From Corynebacterium atypicum (lineage in GTDB: Bacteria > Actinomycetota > Actinomycetes > Mycobacteriales > Mycobacteriaceae), in the NCBI RefSeq assembly GCF_000732945.1, contig NZ_CP008944.1, positions 584,506-648,505 on the forward strand: a stretch of 64,000 nucleotides of DNA, read 5' to 3'. Shown here piece by piece: positions 18,301 to 25,738 of the stretch (position 1 is its first letter; the number at the start of each line of letters is the position of its first letter). The position numbers were made by a program, and so were the translations under genes. The notes beneath the pieces are model-generated. The model had not been told where the DNA came from, searched no databases, and was given only the letters and a program-made list of their open reading frames with translations.

Positions 18301-18672
18301 AGCGAGCTCAAGGAGAAGTTCCTAGAAAGCGAGTGGGCCGAACGCACCCCGATGTTTGTCGAGCTGCCCTTCGAAGTGCTCATCGGCGGGCGCGTGGTCG
18401 GCGGGCGGATGGACGCGGTCTTCTTCGACGAGGCGAACGACGAATGGCTGATCGTGGACTGGAAGACCGGTGCCCCGCCGAAGGGCGCGGAGTTGAGAGC
18501 CGCAGCGATCCAGCTTGCGGTGTACCGCGTCGCATTCCTGGAGCTGCTCCGGGTGAAAGGCAAAGAACCGAAGCCGGTACGGGCGGCCTTCCACTACGTC
18601 GGCCACAACTTCACCTTGGAGCCCAAGGACCTCGCCGGCTACGCAGAATTGTCCGCCATCCTCGAGTTTTAG
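15349..18672 (+). CDS. adnB: AdnB helicase-nuclease subunit
   Basis: The active motor and second nuclease of AdnAB. The UvrD/RecB helicase has a full P-loop AGAGAGKT (about residues 43-50), LTFTRKAA (motif Ia), MLDEYQDTSHAQR (motif II, about 287-299), GDPMQAIYSWRGA (motif III), TVHKAKGLEW (motif V) and LFYVAVTRAE (motif VI). The C-terminal nuclease has GGRMDAVFF and LIVDWKTG followed by IQLAVYRVAF. Length 1107 aa. ATG 15349 overlaps adnA by 8 bases; an open frame extends upstream to 15040 but is unrelated. Contrast with adnA: every ATPase residue is present here. Confidence 0.94.
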   Translation: MTNPTARPEISARLLADLLSQPMPTDQQAAVIEAPPGPLLIVAGAGAGKTATMASRVVWLVANGYCHPDEVLGLTFTRKAAQQLGKRIRDRLAQLAGSPKLAQVDPTGRLAEVLANAAPTTATYDSYAGSLVSEYGLLLPVEPGARIIGDSEQFVIASEVVENYTGALETTYKVDTVIDYLLRLEAELATQQADPQEVAAEAEAFVRLVQELPRGKRQKETINKKLVGWMDTQQLRAALLELVEQLHAEYDERQVSTFHAQMQQAARLASEHSAVGEAQRRKFRVVMLDEYQDTSHAQRVLLRSLFGQGVDPELTVNAVGDPMQAIYSWRGATSNNLSAFVQDFSVDGVEPAPKAELTTSFRNPKSVLAVANDVSAAVLGPAGSANRTVAALEPFGENAGEVEFSWFETAAEERAAIADHLAEAYRKDKEAGERFTAAVLVRANAAAVPIYAELAARGVPAEIVSSSGLIDIPEVADLIAVATMLARPADNAAALRVLTSPMVGLSLADVKALGARARTLAERAQPGAAPADENPAGSAEDDARARLLAEIAQATPVDTDQLTGLADAVADPGEGEGLSSEGLTRIRRLNATLRQLRTSSLHKALPELFADIELAMGLRTEVLAEADPNADGAPGVVHLDKFFDEVAAFGAVPGATLGQFLDFLQVARDRERGLAPGEVTVRADRVQILTVHKAKGLEWRHVAVAHVMARGWEGKAETFLTNVFKLPPGVGGDPDAAEDFTAGAAEDRREFEQLAGEYNEAEKAQQNEEAARLFYVAVTRAEAGLWVSGASFTDTAQSQGKPFEPFAQLKNRFPDAVGYWFVPEDKAADGATDIPDAAAGGDAEEPNDVLFPAVVPRPGARAAASEIGSLVAAGELPGLADDELSYQWEADVTALVEEQRALDAPVVEVVLGGRLTASDLVNLKRDPIAFARWLRRPVPFKPNSYAKRGTAFHAWLEDRFAGASLLDEDQLPGLGEEEVDPARLSELKEKFLESEWAERTPMFVELPFEVLIGGRVVGGRMDAVFFDEANDEWLIVDWKTGAPPKGAELRAAAIQLAVYRVAFLELLRVKGKEPKPVRAAFHYVGHNFTLEPKDLAGYAELSAILEF

Positions 18673-18729
18673 CGCGGCGGGGCCTGCGCGCGCGGGCAGG
18701 TCACCTTCAGTGCGCAGGCACCGGTGGAC

Positions 18730-18749
18730 GGCCGCTAAGCTTAGTGGCC
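18730..18749. promoter_or_regulatory. 20-bp near-perfect palindrome upstream of the channel gene
   Basis: GGCCGCTAAGCTTAGTGGCC is symmetric at 18 of 20 positions around a perfect CTAAGCTTAG core. It lies between adnB and the potassium-channel gene. It could be an operator or the -10 region (TAAGCT) of the next transcription unit. Function inferred only. Confidence 0.35.
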
Positions 18750-18831
18750 GAATGAGAAGACCATGCCTGCGCGCGGCCCATCCGAGTGCAAAAGCCGAGG
18801 CTAGGCACATGGAAGAACAGTGGAGGAGATC

Positions 18832-19914
18832 GTGGCCAGACGGTTCCGGGAGCGGTTTCGCTCAGACGGTGAGCTTTCCGATCTCCCCGTCCACTCGTTG
18901 ACCGGGGTGATCACCGTCCCGGAAGCGCAGCAGCGCAACCCGAGCCCCTGGGCGCTGATCACCCGACGCGTCTGCTACGCGCTCGTGCTGCTCATCATCG
19001 TCGCCGTGGTGGTCTACGTGGACCGCGACGGCTACTCCGAGAGGCTCTCGTTCATCGACGCCCTGTATTATTCTGCGGTCTCGTTATCGACCACCGGTTA
19101 CGGCGACATCACTCCCGTTACCGAGACCGCGCGGGTGGTCAACATCATCCTCATCACCCCCATGAGGGTCGCCTTCCTGATCCTCCTCGTCGGTACCACG
19201 CTATCTGTACTCACCGAGGAGTCCCGGAGGTCCCTGCAGATTCAACGTTGGAGGAGCCGCGTGCGCAACCACACCATCGTCATCGGTTATGGCACCAAAG
19301 GCCGCAGCGCCATCGCCGCGCTGCTGGCCGACGGCGTGCCTGCGAGCCAGATCGTGGTCATTGATACTGACCGCGCAGCCCTGGCGCGCGCCGAGAACAA
19401 GGGCCTGGTGACTGTGCACGGGTCCGCGACCAAGTCGGACGTGCTCAAGATCGCCGGCGTGACGCGGGCAAGGGCCGTGGTCGTCGCGCCAAACCTGGAC
19501 GACACCGCGGTCTTGGTTACCCTCTCGGTGCGCGAGATGGCACCCTCGGCGTTCATCGTCGCTAGTGTGCGCGAAAGCGAAAACCAGCACCTGCTCGAGC
19601 AGTCAGGAGCCGACTCAGTGGTGATTTCCTCAGAGACCGCGGGCCGCATGTTGGGGTTGGCCACGGTCACGCCGTCTGTGGTGGAGATGATGGAAGACTT
19701 GCTCAGCCCCGACGAAGGCTTTTCGGTCTCGGAGCGCCCGGTGGCCGAGGACGAGGTGGGGGCGAATCCGCGAAACCTCGCGGATATTGTGCTCGGCCTG
19801 GTGCGCTCTGGGGAGCTTTACCGCTTGGATTCCCCAGAGGCCGATAGCGTCGAGCCGGGTGATCGCCTGCTCTACGTGCGTCGCGTCACCAGCGAGGATG
19901 TGATGGGCCGGTGA
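18832..19914 (+). CDS. TrkA-N/RCK-domain potassium channel protein
   Basis: Ion channel subunit of the two-helix plus RCK type. Helix 1 (CYALVLLIIVAVVVYV), a pore loop with the potassium selectivity filter STTGYGD, helix 2 (IILITPMRVAFLILLVGTTL), then an RCK/TrkA-N Rossmann domain with VIGYGTKGRSAIAALL (GxGxxG-type) and VVIDTDRAAL, and a TrkA-C-like tail ending LLYVRRV. This matches Rv3200c, which also lies between adnB and nudC. Start: GTG 18832 is chosen because GGAGGAG at 18822-18828 precedes it; GTG 18820 is the alternative. The stop overlaps nudC by 4 bases. Confidence 0.9.
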   Translation: MARRFRERFRSDGELSDLPVHSLTGVITVPEAQQRNPSPWALITRRVCYALVLLIIVAVVVYVDRDGYSERLSFIDALYYSAVSLSTTGYGDITPVTETARVVNIILITPMRVAFLILLVGTTLSVLTEESRRSLQIQRWRSRVRNHTIVIGYGTKGRSAIAALLADGVPASQIVVIDTDRAALARAENKGLVTVHGSATKSDVLKIAGVTRARAVVVAPNLDDTAVLVTLSVREMAPSAFIVASVRESENQHLLEQSGADSVVISSETAGRMLGLATVTPSVVEMMEDLLSPDEGFSVSERPVAEDEVGANPRNLADIVLGLVRSGELYRLDSPEADSVEPGDRLLYVRRVTSEDVMGR

Positions 19915-20681
19915 TGCTCTACCTTCCGGTAGACCCGGATGGCCGGCTGGCCGTCTCCGACGGCAAGCCCGTCTACTACAGCGCGCCGTTGGTGCGTGCC
20001 CACAATCGCGCAGACTGGGCAGCTGCCGCGGTCAAGCCCGGCGAGGTGGTCGCCGTGCGCGTGGAGCCCGAAGACATCGACAGTCAGCTCGAGGCAGAGA
20101 ACACCACGGTTGGTGACATCCGCGAATTCGCCGACGACCCGGTGGCCGCGCGGGCGCTCGCGCTACTGTTCAACCGGGAGCGGGTCCGCTTTGACCCCTA
20201 CGACGGCAGCGAGCTGACCTACGACGAAGAGGGCCGGATCGCCTTCGGTGCGGGCAGGCTGCCGATCTACCCGCGGATCCAGCCGGCTGTGATCGGTGCC
20301 GTAATCCTGGAACGCGAAGGCCACGAGCCGGCCATCCTCGTCGCCCAGAACCGGACGCGCCCGGGCTACTATTCGCTGATCGCCGGATACTTGGAGGCCG
20401 GTGAGACCGTCGAAGAGGCCTTCGTCAGGGAGGTCCGCGAGGAAACGGGCCGTCGCCTGCACGAGATCACCTATGTGGCCTCGCAGCCGTGGCCGATCAG
20501 TGGTTCGATCATGATCGGGCTCAAAGGCACGACCTCCGACGAAGAGCCGGTCGCGCAGGTCGACGGAGAGATCTTCGACGAGCGGTGGGTCACCGCCGCA
20601 GAACTGGACGAGATCACGTGGCCGAAGCAAGGATCAATCGCGTATCGGATGCTGGAGTCGTTCCAGAAAGGAGAGCTGTAA
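19911..20681 (+). CDS. nudC: NudC-like NAD(+) diphosphatase lacking the zinc ribbon
   Basis: Nudix hydrolase expected to cleave NAD(H) to NMN(H) and AMP and possibly to decap NAD-RNA. The Nudix box is complete (GYLEAGETVEEAFVREVREE, then TG), and the NADH-pyrophosphatase signature SQPWP follows about 15 residues after it. The zinc-ribbon segment between the N-terminal domain and the Nudix fold has no cysteine (FDPYDGSELTYDEEGRIAFG), whereas E. coli and mycobacterial NudC carry four. Length 256 aa. GTG 19911 overlaps the channel gene stop; ATG 19914 is also possible. uvrD2 follows after 5 bases. Confidence 0.85.
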   Translation: MMLYLPVDPDGRLAVSDGKPVYYSAPLVRAHNRADWAAAAVKPGEVVAVRVEPEDIDSQLEAENTTVGDIREFADDPVAARALALLFNRERVRFDPYDGSELTYDEEGRIAFGAGRLPIYPRIQPAVIGAVILEREGHEPAILVAQNRTRPGYYSLIAGYLEAGETVEEAFVREVREETGRRLHEITYVASQPWPISGSIMIGLKGTTSDEEPVAQVDGEIFDERWVTAAELDEITWPKQGSIAYRMLESFQKGEL

Positions 20682-20686
20682 GACGG

Positions 20687-22759
20687 ATGATCGACCTGAG
20701 CGCGCTCGATGACGACCAACGGGTGGCCGCCACCGCTCCCCGCGGACCGGTGTGCATCCTGGCCGGCGGCGGGACAGGAAAGACGCGCACGATTACCTAT
20801 CGGATCGCGCACCTCATCGACTCCGGCTTCGTCAGCCCGCAGCGCGTCCTAGCCGTCACGTTTACTCAGCGCGCGGCCGGCGAGATGCGCGATCGCCTCG
20901 CCCGGCTGGGGATCGGCGGGGTGCAGGCGCGCACCTTTCACGCGGCTGCGCGACGTCAGCTGAAGTATTTCTGGCCGCAGATCGCCGGACAGCTCCCGTG
21001 GCGGCTCATCGACAACAAGTTTCCGCTGATGGGCAGGGCCGCGCGCGCAGCTGGTGTCGAGTCCACCACGGAGACGATTCGCGATCTGCTCAGCGAGATC
21101 GAGTGGGCGAAGTCCTGCCTGATCACCCCCGAGGCCTACCCGGAGCGCATCGAGGCCTCGGACCGCACACCGCCGGTGGCTGCGCCCAAGGTAGCCGAGG
21201 TCTACAAACGCTACGAGGAGCTGAAGTCGACCCCAGAGGGAATGCTGCTGGACTTCGAGGATCTCCTGTTACACACCGCAGGTGCGCTCGAAAACTCCGG
21301 GGCAATCGCAGAGGAGTTCCGCGAGCAGTACCGCAGCTTTGTCGTCGACGAGTACCAGGACGTCACCCCACTGCAGTACCGGGTGCTCAAGGCGTGGCTC
21401 GGCGACCGGGACGACCTCACGGTGGTGGGCGACGCCAACCAGACGATCTACTCGTTTACCGGCGCAAGCCCCGAATACCTGCTGCACTTTTCCCGGGAGT
21501 TTCCCCAGGCCACGGTAGTGAAACTGGAGCGCGACTACCGGTCCACCCCCCAGGTCGTAGACCTAGCCAACCGCGTGATCGGCGCAGCCCGCGGCCGGGT
21601 TGCGGGCACGCGTTTGGAGCTTAATGGGATGCGAGATAACGGCCCGGAGCCCGAGTTTAACGAGTACCCGGATGAGCCGACCGAGGCCCGCGAGGTGGCC
21701 GGCAAGATCCTTACTCTGTTGGCCAGCGGCGTGCCGGCCTCAGAGATCGCCGTGCTGTACCGCGTCAACGCGCAGTCCGCGGCGTTTGAGCAGGCGCTGA
21801 GCGACGCGGGCGTGGTCTATCAGGTCCGCGGCGGGGAGGGCTTCTTCCACCGTCCGGAGATCAAACAGGCCATCACGCAGCTGGTGCGGGCAGCGAACTC
21901 GCCTGCCGCCGCCCAGCTCGACGCGGTCCCGATCGGGCAGGCGGTCCGCCACGTGCTCGCCCCGCTGGGGCTTTCAGCCACCGAGCCGCAGGGGGCGCAG
22001 GCCCGTGAGCGGTGGCAGCTGCTGCAGGCGCTGGCGGAGCTGGCAGAAGATCTTCAGCACAACGACCCGGAGCTGGGCTTGGCCGGCCTGCTGGTCGAAC
22101 TGCGCCGGCGTGCGGAATCCCGCCAGCCGCCGACGGTCGAGGGGGTGACCCTGGCCAGCCTGCACGCCGCGAAGGGGCTGGAATGGGACGCGGTGTTCTT
22201 GGTGGGGCTGGTGGAAAAGACCCTGCCCATCTCGCACGCCATCGCAGCCGGCGAGCACCAGGTGGAGGAGGAACGTCGCCTCTTTTACGTCGGCATCACG
22301 CGCGCCCGGGAGCACCTGCACCTGTCCTGGGCCCGAGCCCGGCAGGAGGGCGGGCGGGCGTCGAGGAACCGCAGCCGCTTCCTTGACCCCGTGGTTCCCG
22401 AGACGGGCGGCGATGAGCCCTCGACCAGGCGGGGCCGCGGTTCCCGGCCGCGCCGGTGCCGCGTGTGCGGGCGCCCGCTGCACTCGGCCACCGAGCGAGT
22501 GCTGAATCGCCATGAAGACTGCCCCGCTGACGCGGACCAGGCGGTCTTTGCGGCACTGCGGCAATGGCGCCTAGAGAAGTCCCAGCAGATGGATGTGCCC
22601 GCGTACATCGTCTTCACCGACGCCACCTTGACCGCGATAGCTGAGGCCCAGCCCAGCTCGCCGACCGAACTTCTCGGAATCTCTGGGGTGGGGCCGGTTA
22701 AGGTGGAGAAATTTGGCGCTGAGCTGCTTTCCGTTCTGGCGCAATTTCCCCGTCGCTAG
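20687..22759 (+). CDS. uvrD2: ATP-dependent DNA helicase UvrD2
   Basis: Superfamily 1A helicase of DNA repair. Motifs: LAGGGTGKTRTI (P-loop, about residues 24-35), TFTQRAAGEM (Ia), VDEYQDVTPLQ (II), GDANQTIYSFTGA (III), ASLHAAKGLEWD (V), LFYVGITRARE (VI). A tetracysteine-like segment with CRVCGRPL and HEDCP precedes a C-terminal HRDC domain (from about residue 620, ending in a helix-hairpin LLGISGVGPVKVEKFG). This domain set is specific to actinobacterial UvrD2. ATG 20687 is preceded by AAAGGAGAG at 20668-20676. The gene is the last of the channel-nudC-uvrD2 unit. Length 690 aa. Confidence 0.95.
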   Translation: MIDLSALDDDQRVAATAPRGPVCILAGGGTGKTRTITYRIAHLIDSGFVSPQRVLAVTFTQRAAGEMRDRLARLGIGGVQARTFHAAARRQLKYFWPQIAGQLPWRLIDNKFPLMGRAARAAGVESTTETIRDLLSEIEWAKSCLITPEAYPERIEASDRTPPVAAPKVAEVYKRYEELKSTPEGMLLDFEDLLLHTAGALENSGAIAEEFREQYRSFVVDEYQDVTPLQYRVLKAWLGDRDDLTVVGDANQTIYSFTGASPEYLLHFSREFPQATVVKLERDYRSTPQVVDLANRVIGAARGRVAGTRLELNGMRDNGPEPEFNEYPDEPTEAREVAGKILTLLASGVPASEIAVLYRVNAQSAAFEQALSDAGVVYQVRGGEGFFHRPEIKQAITQLVRAANSPAAAQLDAVPIGQAVRHVLAPLGLSATEPQGAQARERWQLLQALAELAEDLQHNDPELGLAGLLVELRRRAESRQPPTVEGVTLASLHAAKGLEWDAVFLVGLVEKTLPISHAIAAGEHQVEEERRLFYVGITRAREHLHLSWARARQEGGRASRNRSRFLDPVVPETGGDEPSTRRGRGSRPRRCRVCGRPLHSATERVLNRHEDCPADADQAVFAALRQWRLEKSQQMDVPAYIVFTDATLTAIAEAQPSSPTELLGISGVGPVKVEKFGAELLSVLAQFPRR

Positions 22760-23581
22760 CCGTCCAGCACACCGCGCAGTGGCGGTGCCGGGAGATCGTG
22801 GTGGAGCTTTCGACCCCGCGGGCGCCGACGTGCCAGAGCGCGCCGGGTGCGATGGGTATGTCCGTCCCCGCCGGCGCGTCCTGCGGCCCGGCGTCGCCGG
22901 AGGCCGCGCCCGGGACGTCCCGCAGCCCGCACAGCGCGGGTCGCGGTCTGCCTGGTGGTGGTCGAAGCGGGGGCACGGGCCGCGCCCAGAAGCGCGCAAG
23001 GGGCCTACCCAGCCCCGGTGGTCGACCATGGCGACGGGGAGGTAAGTGGGGGCAAGCCTGCTGATCACGGGGGCGAGTATGCGACCGTGGGCGAGTCGGT
23101 CGACGCCGATCACCGGCGCGCCGCGGGCGGGGGAGTGGATGAGGTAGGCGACGTCAGTCTCTCCGGCCAGCGGCCGGCGGACTTGGATTCCGTGGGATGC
23201 CAGCAGGCTTGAGAGGGCCTCGGCAAGCGGGCTTCGGCCCAGCAGGAGCACGCGAGCCGTGGCGCGGCGGTGGACTCGCAGCACCCCGCAGGCCATCAGA
23301 TCGGAGACGAGCACCTCCGCAGCCGCTCGGCTCAACCCGGCTGCCTCGAGCCGGCGGAGGGCCTCCGGTAGCTCGACGGGCCGGTGGAAGGTGACGAGCG
23401 TTGACGCCAGCGCGGTGGGGCGCTCGACTGCCACGATGCCGGTGCGGGTTGCGTCGAGGCCGAATTGGACGGAGCCACCGTCGCGTACGAGCGGCTGGGC
23501 CCCGTGCGCGAGCCGGATCTTGGGCGGTTCTGCGCGGTGTGCGTTGAACCCCGGCGCGTCCTCGCGGCGTGCATCGAACAT
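22698..23581 (-). pseudogene. Rv3196-like / cyclodehydratase-like protein, frameshifted
   Basis: The 5' two thirds (23581 to about 22940) reads as a conserved actinobacterial protein related to Rv3196 and the docking (E1-like) half of azoline cyclodehydratases: winged-helix-like LEAAGLSRAAAEVLVSDLM, a Rossmann-like VLLLGRSPLAEALSSLLAS and the family signature WVGPLRASGRGPCPR...DHHQADRDP. Just after DRDP the frame is lost: a neighbouring frame supplies the expected continuation (ALCGLRDVPGAAS ... HRHCAVC) and ends at 22698. One missing base in a GACCCG tract explains this. A Cys codon of the usual CLRCLD motif is also absent. In the original frame translation would run into antisense uvrD2 to 22571. 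Either a pseudogene or a sequencing indel. Confidence 0.6.
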
Positions 23582-23630
23582 GAAGCTCCCCCGTCAATCC
23601 CCGTTATCGACGCTTCTATTTCACCACAAC

Positions 23631-23636
23631 TAGGCT
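23631..23636 (+). promoter_or_regulatory. -10 box TAGGCT of a leaderless transcript
   Basis: TAGGCT ends 8 bases before the ATG at 23645; there is no ribosome-binding site between them. Confidence 0.5.
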
Positions 23637-23644
23637 ACCCGGGT

Positions 23645-24151
23645 ATGCCGAAGGAGCCGGAAATCCGAGTTATTCGTTCCGCCCGCCGCCGCCGGACTAT
23701 CCAGGCACGCCGGGTGGGCGGGGTTATTGAGGTGCGCATCCCGGATGCGCTGTCCCCGGCCGAGGAGGCCGAGGCGGTGGCGGGCATCGTGGCCAAGGTG
23801 CGCAGCCAGGAGGTTGCGGCCCCCATTTCCGACGCGGCGTTGCTCGCCCGCGCACGCAGGCTCAACGCGAGCGTCTTGGAATCCCGGGCTCGGGTGCAGT
23901 CGGTGCGGTGGGTGTCTAACCAGACGACGCGCTGGGGCTCGTGCACGCAGGCCACCGGGGCGATCAGGATCAGCGATCGGCTACGCGAGGTGCCGGACTA
24001 CGTGCTCGACGCGGTCCTGGTCCATGAGCTTGTGCACACTTTCGTCCCCGGCGGGCACACGGCGGAGTTCTGGAGCTGGGCGGAGCGGGCGCCGCGGGCG
24101 GAGCGGGCTCGTGGCTACCTCGAGGCCTACGGCAGGTACGCGGGGGACTAG
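23645..24151 (+). CDS. YgjP-type zinc metallopeptidase (DUF45, M48-like)
   Basis: A 168-aa protein with the DUF45/YgjP signature HELVHTFVPGGHTAEFW, in which HExxH plus a downstream His would hold zinc and Glu would act as base. Upstream, VRWVSNQTTRWGSCT (the RWGSC element) and ISDRLREVPDYVLDAVLVHEL are typical. No signal peptide is present, so it is cytoplasmic. ATG 23645 is chosen because family similarity begins there and a -10 box sits just upstream. The stop overlaps the convergent DUF2342 gene. The substrate of this family is unknown. Confidence 0.88.
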   Translation: MPKEPEIRVIRSARRRRTIQARRVGGVIEVRIPDALSPAEEAEAVAGIVAKVRSQEVAAPISDAALLARARRLNASVLESRARVQSVRWVSNQTTRWGSCTQATGAIRISDRLREVPDYVLDAVLVHELVHTFVPGGHTAEFWSWAERAPRAERARGYLEAYGRYAGD

Positions 24152-25584
24152 CTGCGGTTTTCTGGGCCTTCGTCGGTTGCGGGATCGTCGTCCGTGTCGG
24201 CAGCGCCGCCTTCGCCGTCCTGGTCCTGGGCGAGCTGGCGTTCTAGCTCTTCGATCTCGCTGATCGGGTCGAAGGAGTCGCCGTCGTCGGCGGCCAGCAA
24301 GCCGTCGATAAACTCGGCTGAGTTCTCCAGGTCGCTAGCGGTGGGCAAAAAGTCCGGGTGGTCCCACACGCGGTCCCGGCGCTCGATGCCCACCGCCGTT
24401 TCTGCGCGGCGCCACAGCTCGGTGGCTTCGGCCACCTTGGGGGCGGCAAACTCTATGCCCACGACCTTGGAAAACGCCTGCTCGGCAGATCCGCCGGTGG
24501 CGCGCCGGCGTCGCCAGGCCTCGTTCATCGCGGACGTCGACGGGATCCGCTCGCCCATGGCCTCGGTCACCACCAGCTCGACCCAGCCTTCGACGAGGGC
24601 CAGCAGCGTCTCCAGGCGTGTTACGGCGCTCGCGTTGCGCGAGCTGATCTTGGGGGAGAGGTCCATGTTCTGCAACTTTTCGATGGCCTCTTGGATGGCC
24701 TGGGGGTCGCCGGACTCCAGGTTCATCTCGCGGGCGGCCTCCTCGATGTGGGAGGTGTCGATGACCAGTCCCTGGGCGTACTCCTCGACGGAAGATACAA
24801 GGCGTTCCACTAGCCAGGGCACGTGGCGGAAGAGCCGCTGGCGTGCGGCTTCGCGCGCCGCGGTGTAGACGAGAAATTCCTGCACGGGTACGCCCAGTTC
24901 CTTGGCCACCGGCTGGATATTGCTCGGTAAGAGCGCCGTGGTTCCCTGCGGAGCAACGGGGATCCCAAAGTCCGAGCCGGTAAGCGTCTGGCCGGCTAGG
25001 TCGCCTAATGCGTGGCCCAGCTGCATGCCGAAGTTCATCCCGTACATTTGCTGCATCATGTTGGCCATGGGGCCGATCATTTCCCGGGCCTGTTCGGGCA
25101 CGGAGTCCAGCTGCGCCTGGCTCATGTGCTCGGCGACGGGGGTAACCATCCGCTTCCACATCGGCAGCGTCTCAGTCAACCAGTCCTTTGGGCTCCAAGC
25201 CGCAACCTTGGCCTCGGAGGCCGGCAGCGTCGTGGCATCGTTAAGCCAGAGCTCCGCGAGCCGCGCGGACTCTTCAACCGCCGAGGCGTCCTGCTGGCGC
25301 ACGGCGTCTGGGCGGCCCTGGACTTGCTGGACAGCGATCCGCATGGCGACCTCATAATTGACGGGCCCCTGTCCTTCCGGGGAGTTCATCGAGGAGCCCA
25401 TGCCGGAGAGCATCTGGCCGAATTGGCTCAAAATATCGCCTAAGCCGCCGGCCTGCCCGCCGGAATTGCCCATCCCAGGGCCCATAAAAAACGCCCCGAA
25501 GGGGTTCTGTTGGCGGTCGTCTTTGCGCCCGTTCTCATCGTCATCGTCGTTGCCGAAGCTAAAACCGAATCCACCTGAAGTCAT
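24148..25584 (-). CDS. DUF2342 putative zinc-dependent metalloprotease, Rv3195-like
   Basis: A 478-aa protein with a flexible Gly/Asp/Asn-rich N terminus (FGFSFGNDDDDENG), a Met- and Gly-rich stretch, then the conserved DUF2342 core: VAPQGTTALLPSNI, EFLVYTAAREAARQRLF, the helix containing LALVEGWVELVV, and EAWRRRRATGGSAEQAF. The family is annotated as a zinc-dependent metalloprotease-like fold. The usual HxxxE-type zinc helix would correspond to the LLALVEGWVELV region, where no His is seen, so catalytic competence is doubtful. The acidic C-terminal tail is probably disordered. Neighbourhood (Rv3194c-Rv3196) agrees. Confidence 0.82.
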   Translation of the reverse strand: MTSGGFGFSFGNDDDDENGRKDDRQQNPFGAFFMGPGMGNSGGQAGGLGDILSQFGQMLSGMGSSMNSPEGQGPVNYEVAMRIAVQQVQGRPDAVRQQDASAVEESARLAELWLNDATTLPASEAKVAAWSPKDWLTETLPMWKRMVTPVAEHMSQAQLDSVPEQAREMIGPMANMMQQMYGMNFGMQLGHALGDLAGQTLTGSDFGIPVAPQGTTALLPSNIQPVAKELGVPVQEFLVYTAAREAARQRLFRHVPWLVERLVSSVEEYAQGLVIDTSHIEEAAREMNLESGDPQAIQEAIEKLQNMDLSPKISSRNASAVTRLETLLALVEGWVELVVTEAMGERIPSTSAMNEAWRRRRATGGSAEQAFSKVVGIEFAAPKVAEATELWRRAETAVGIERRDRVWDHPDFLPTASDLENSAEFIDGLLAADDGDSFDPISEIEELERQLAQDQDGEGGAADTDDDPATDEGPENRS

Positions 25585-25725
25585 GCTTCCAAACTACCGG
25601 GGGCCTGGCGGCCGGGGCCACAGCGTGGCGGAAAGCGGACAACGCTCTCAGCGAACACCGAAGCTGCGGCCGCCTCCCGGAAGCTATGCGGCAGGCCCGC
25701 GCACGCTGCCCGCAGCTCCTGGCGG

Positions 25726-25731
25726 TAGCCT
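25726..25731 (+). promoter_or_regulatory. -10 box TAGCCT of a leaderless transcript
   Basis: TAGCCT ends 7 bases upstream of the GTG at 25739, which has no ribosome-binding site. Confidence 0.45.
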
Positions 25732-25738
25732 ATTCAGA

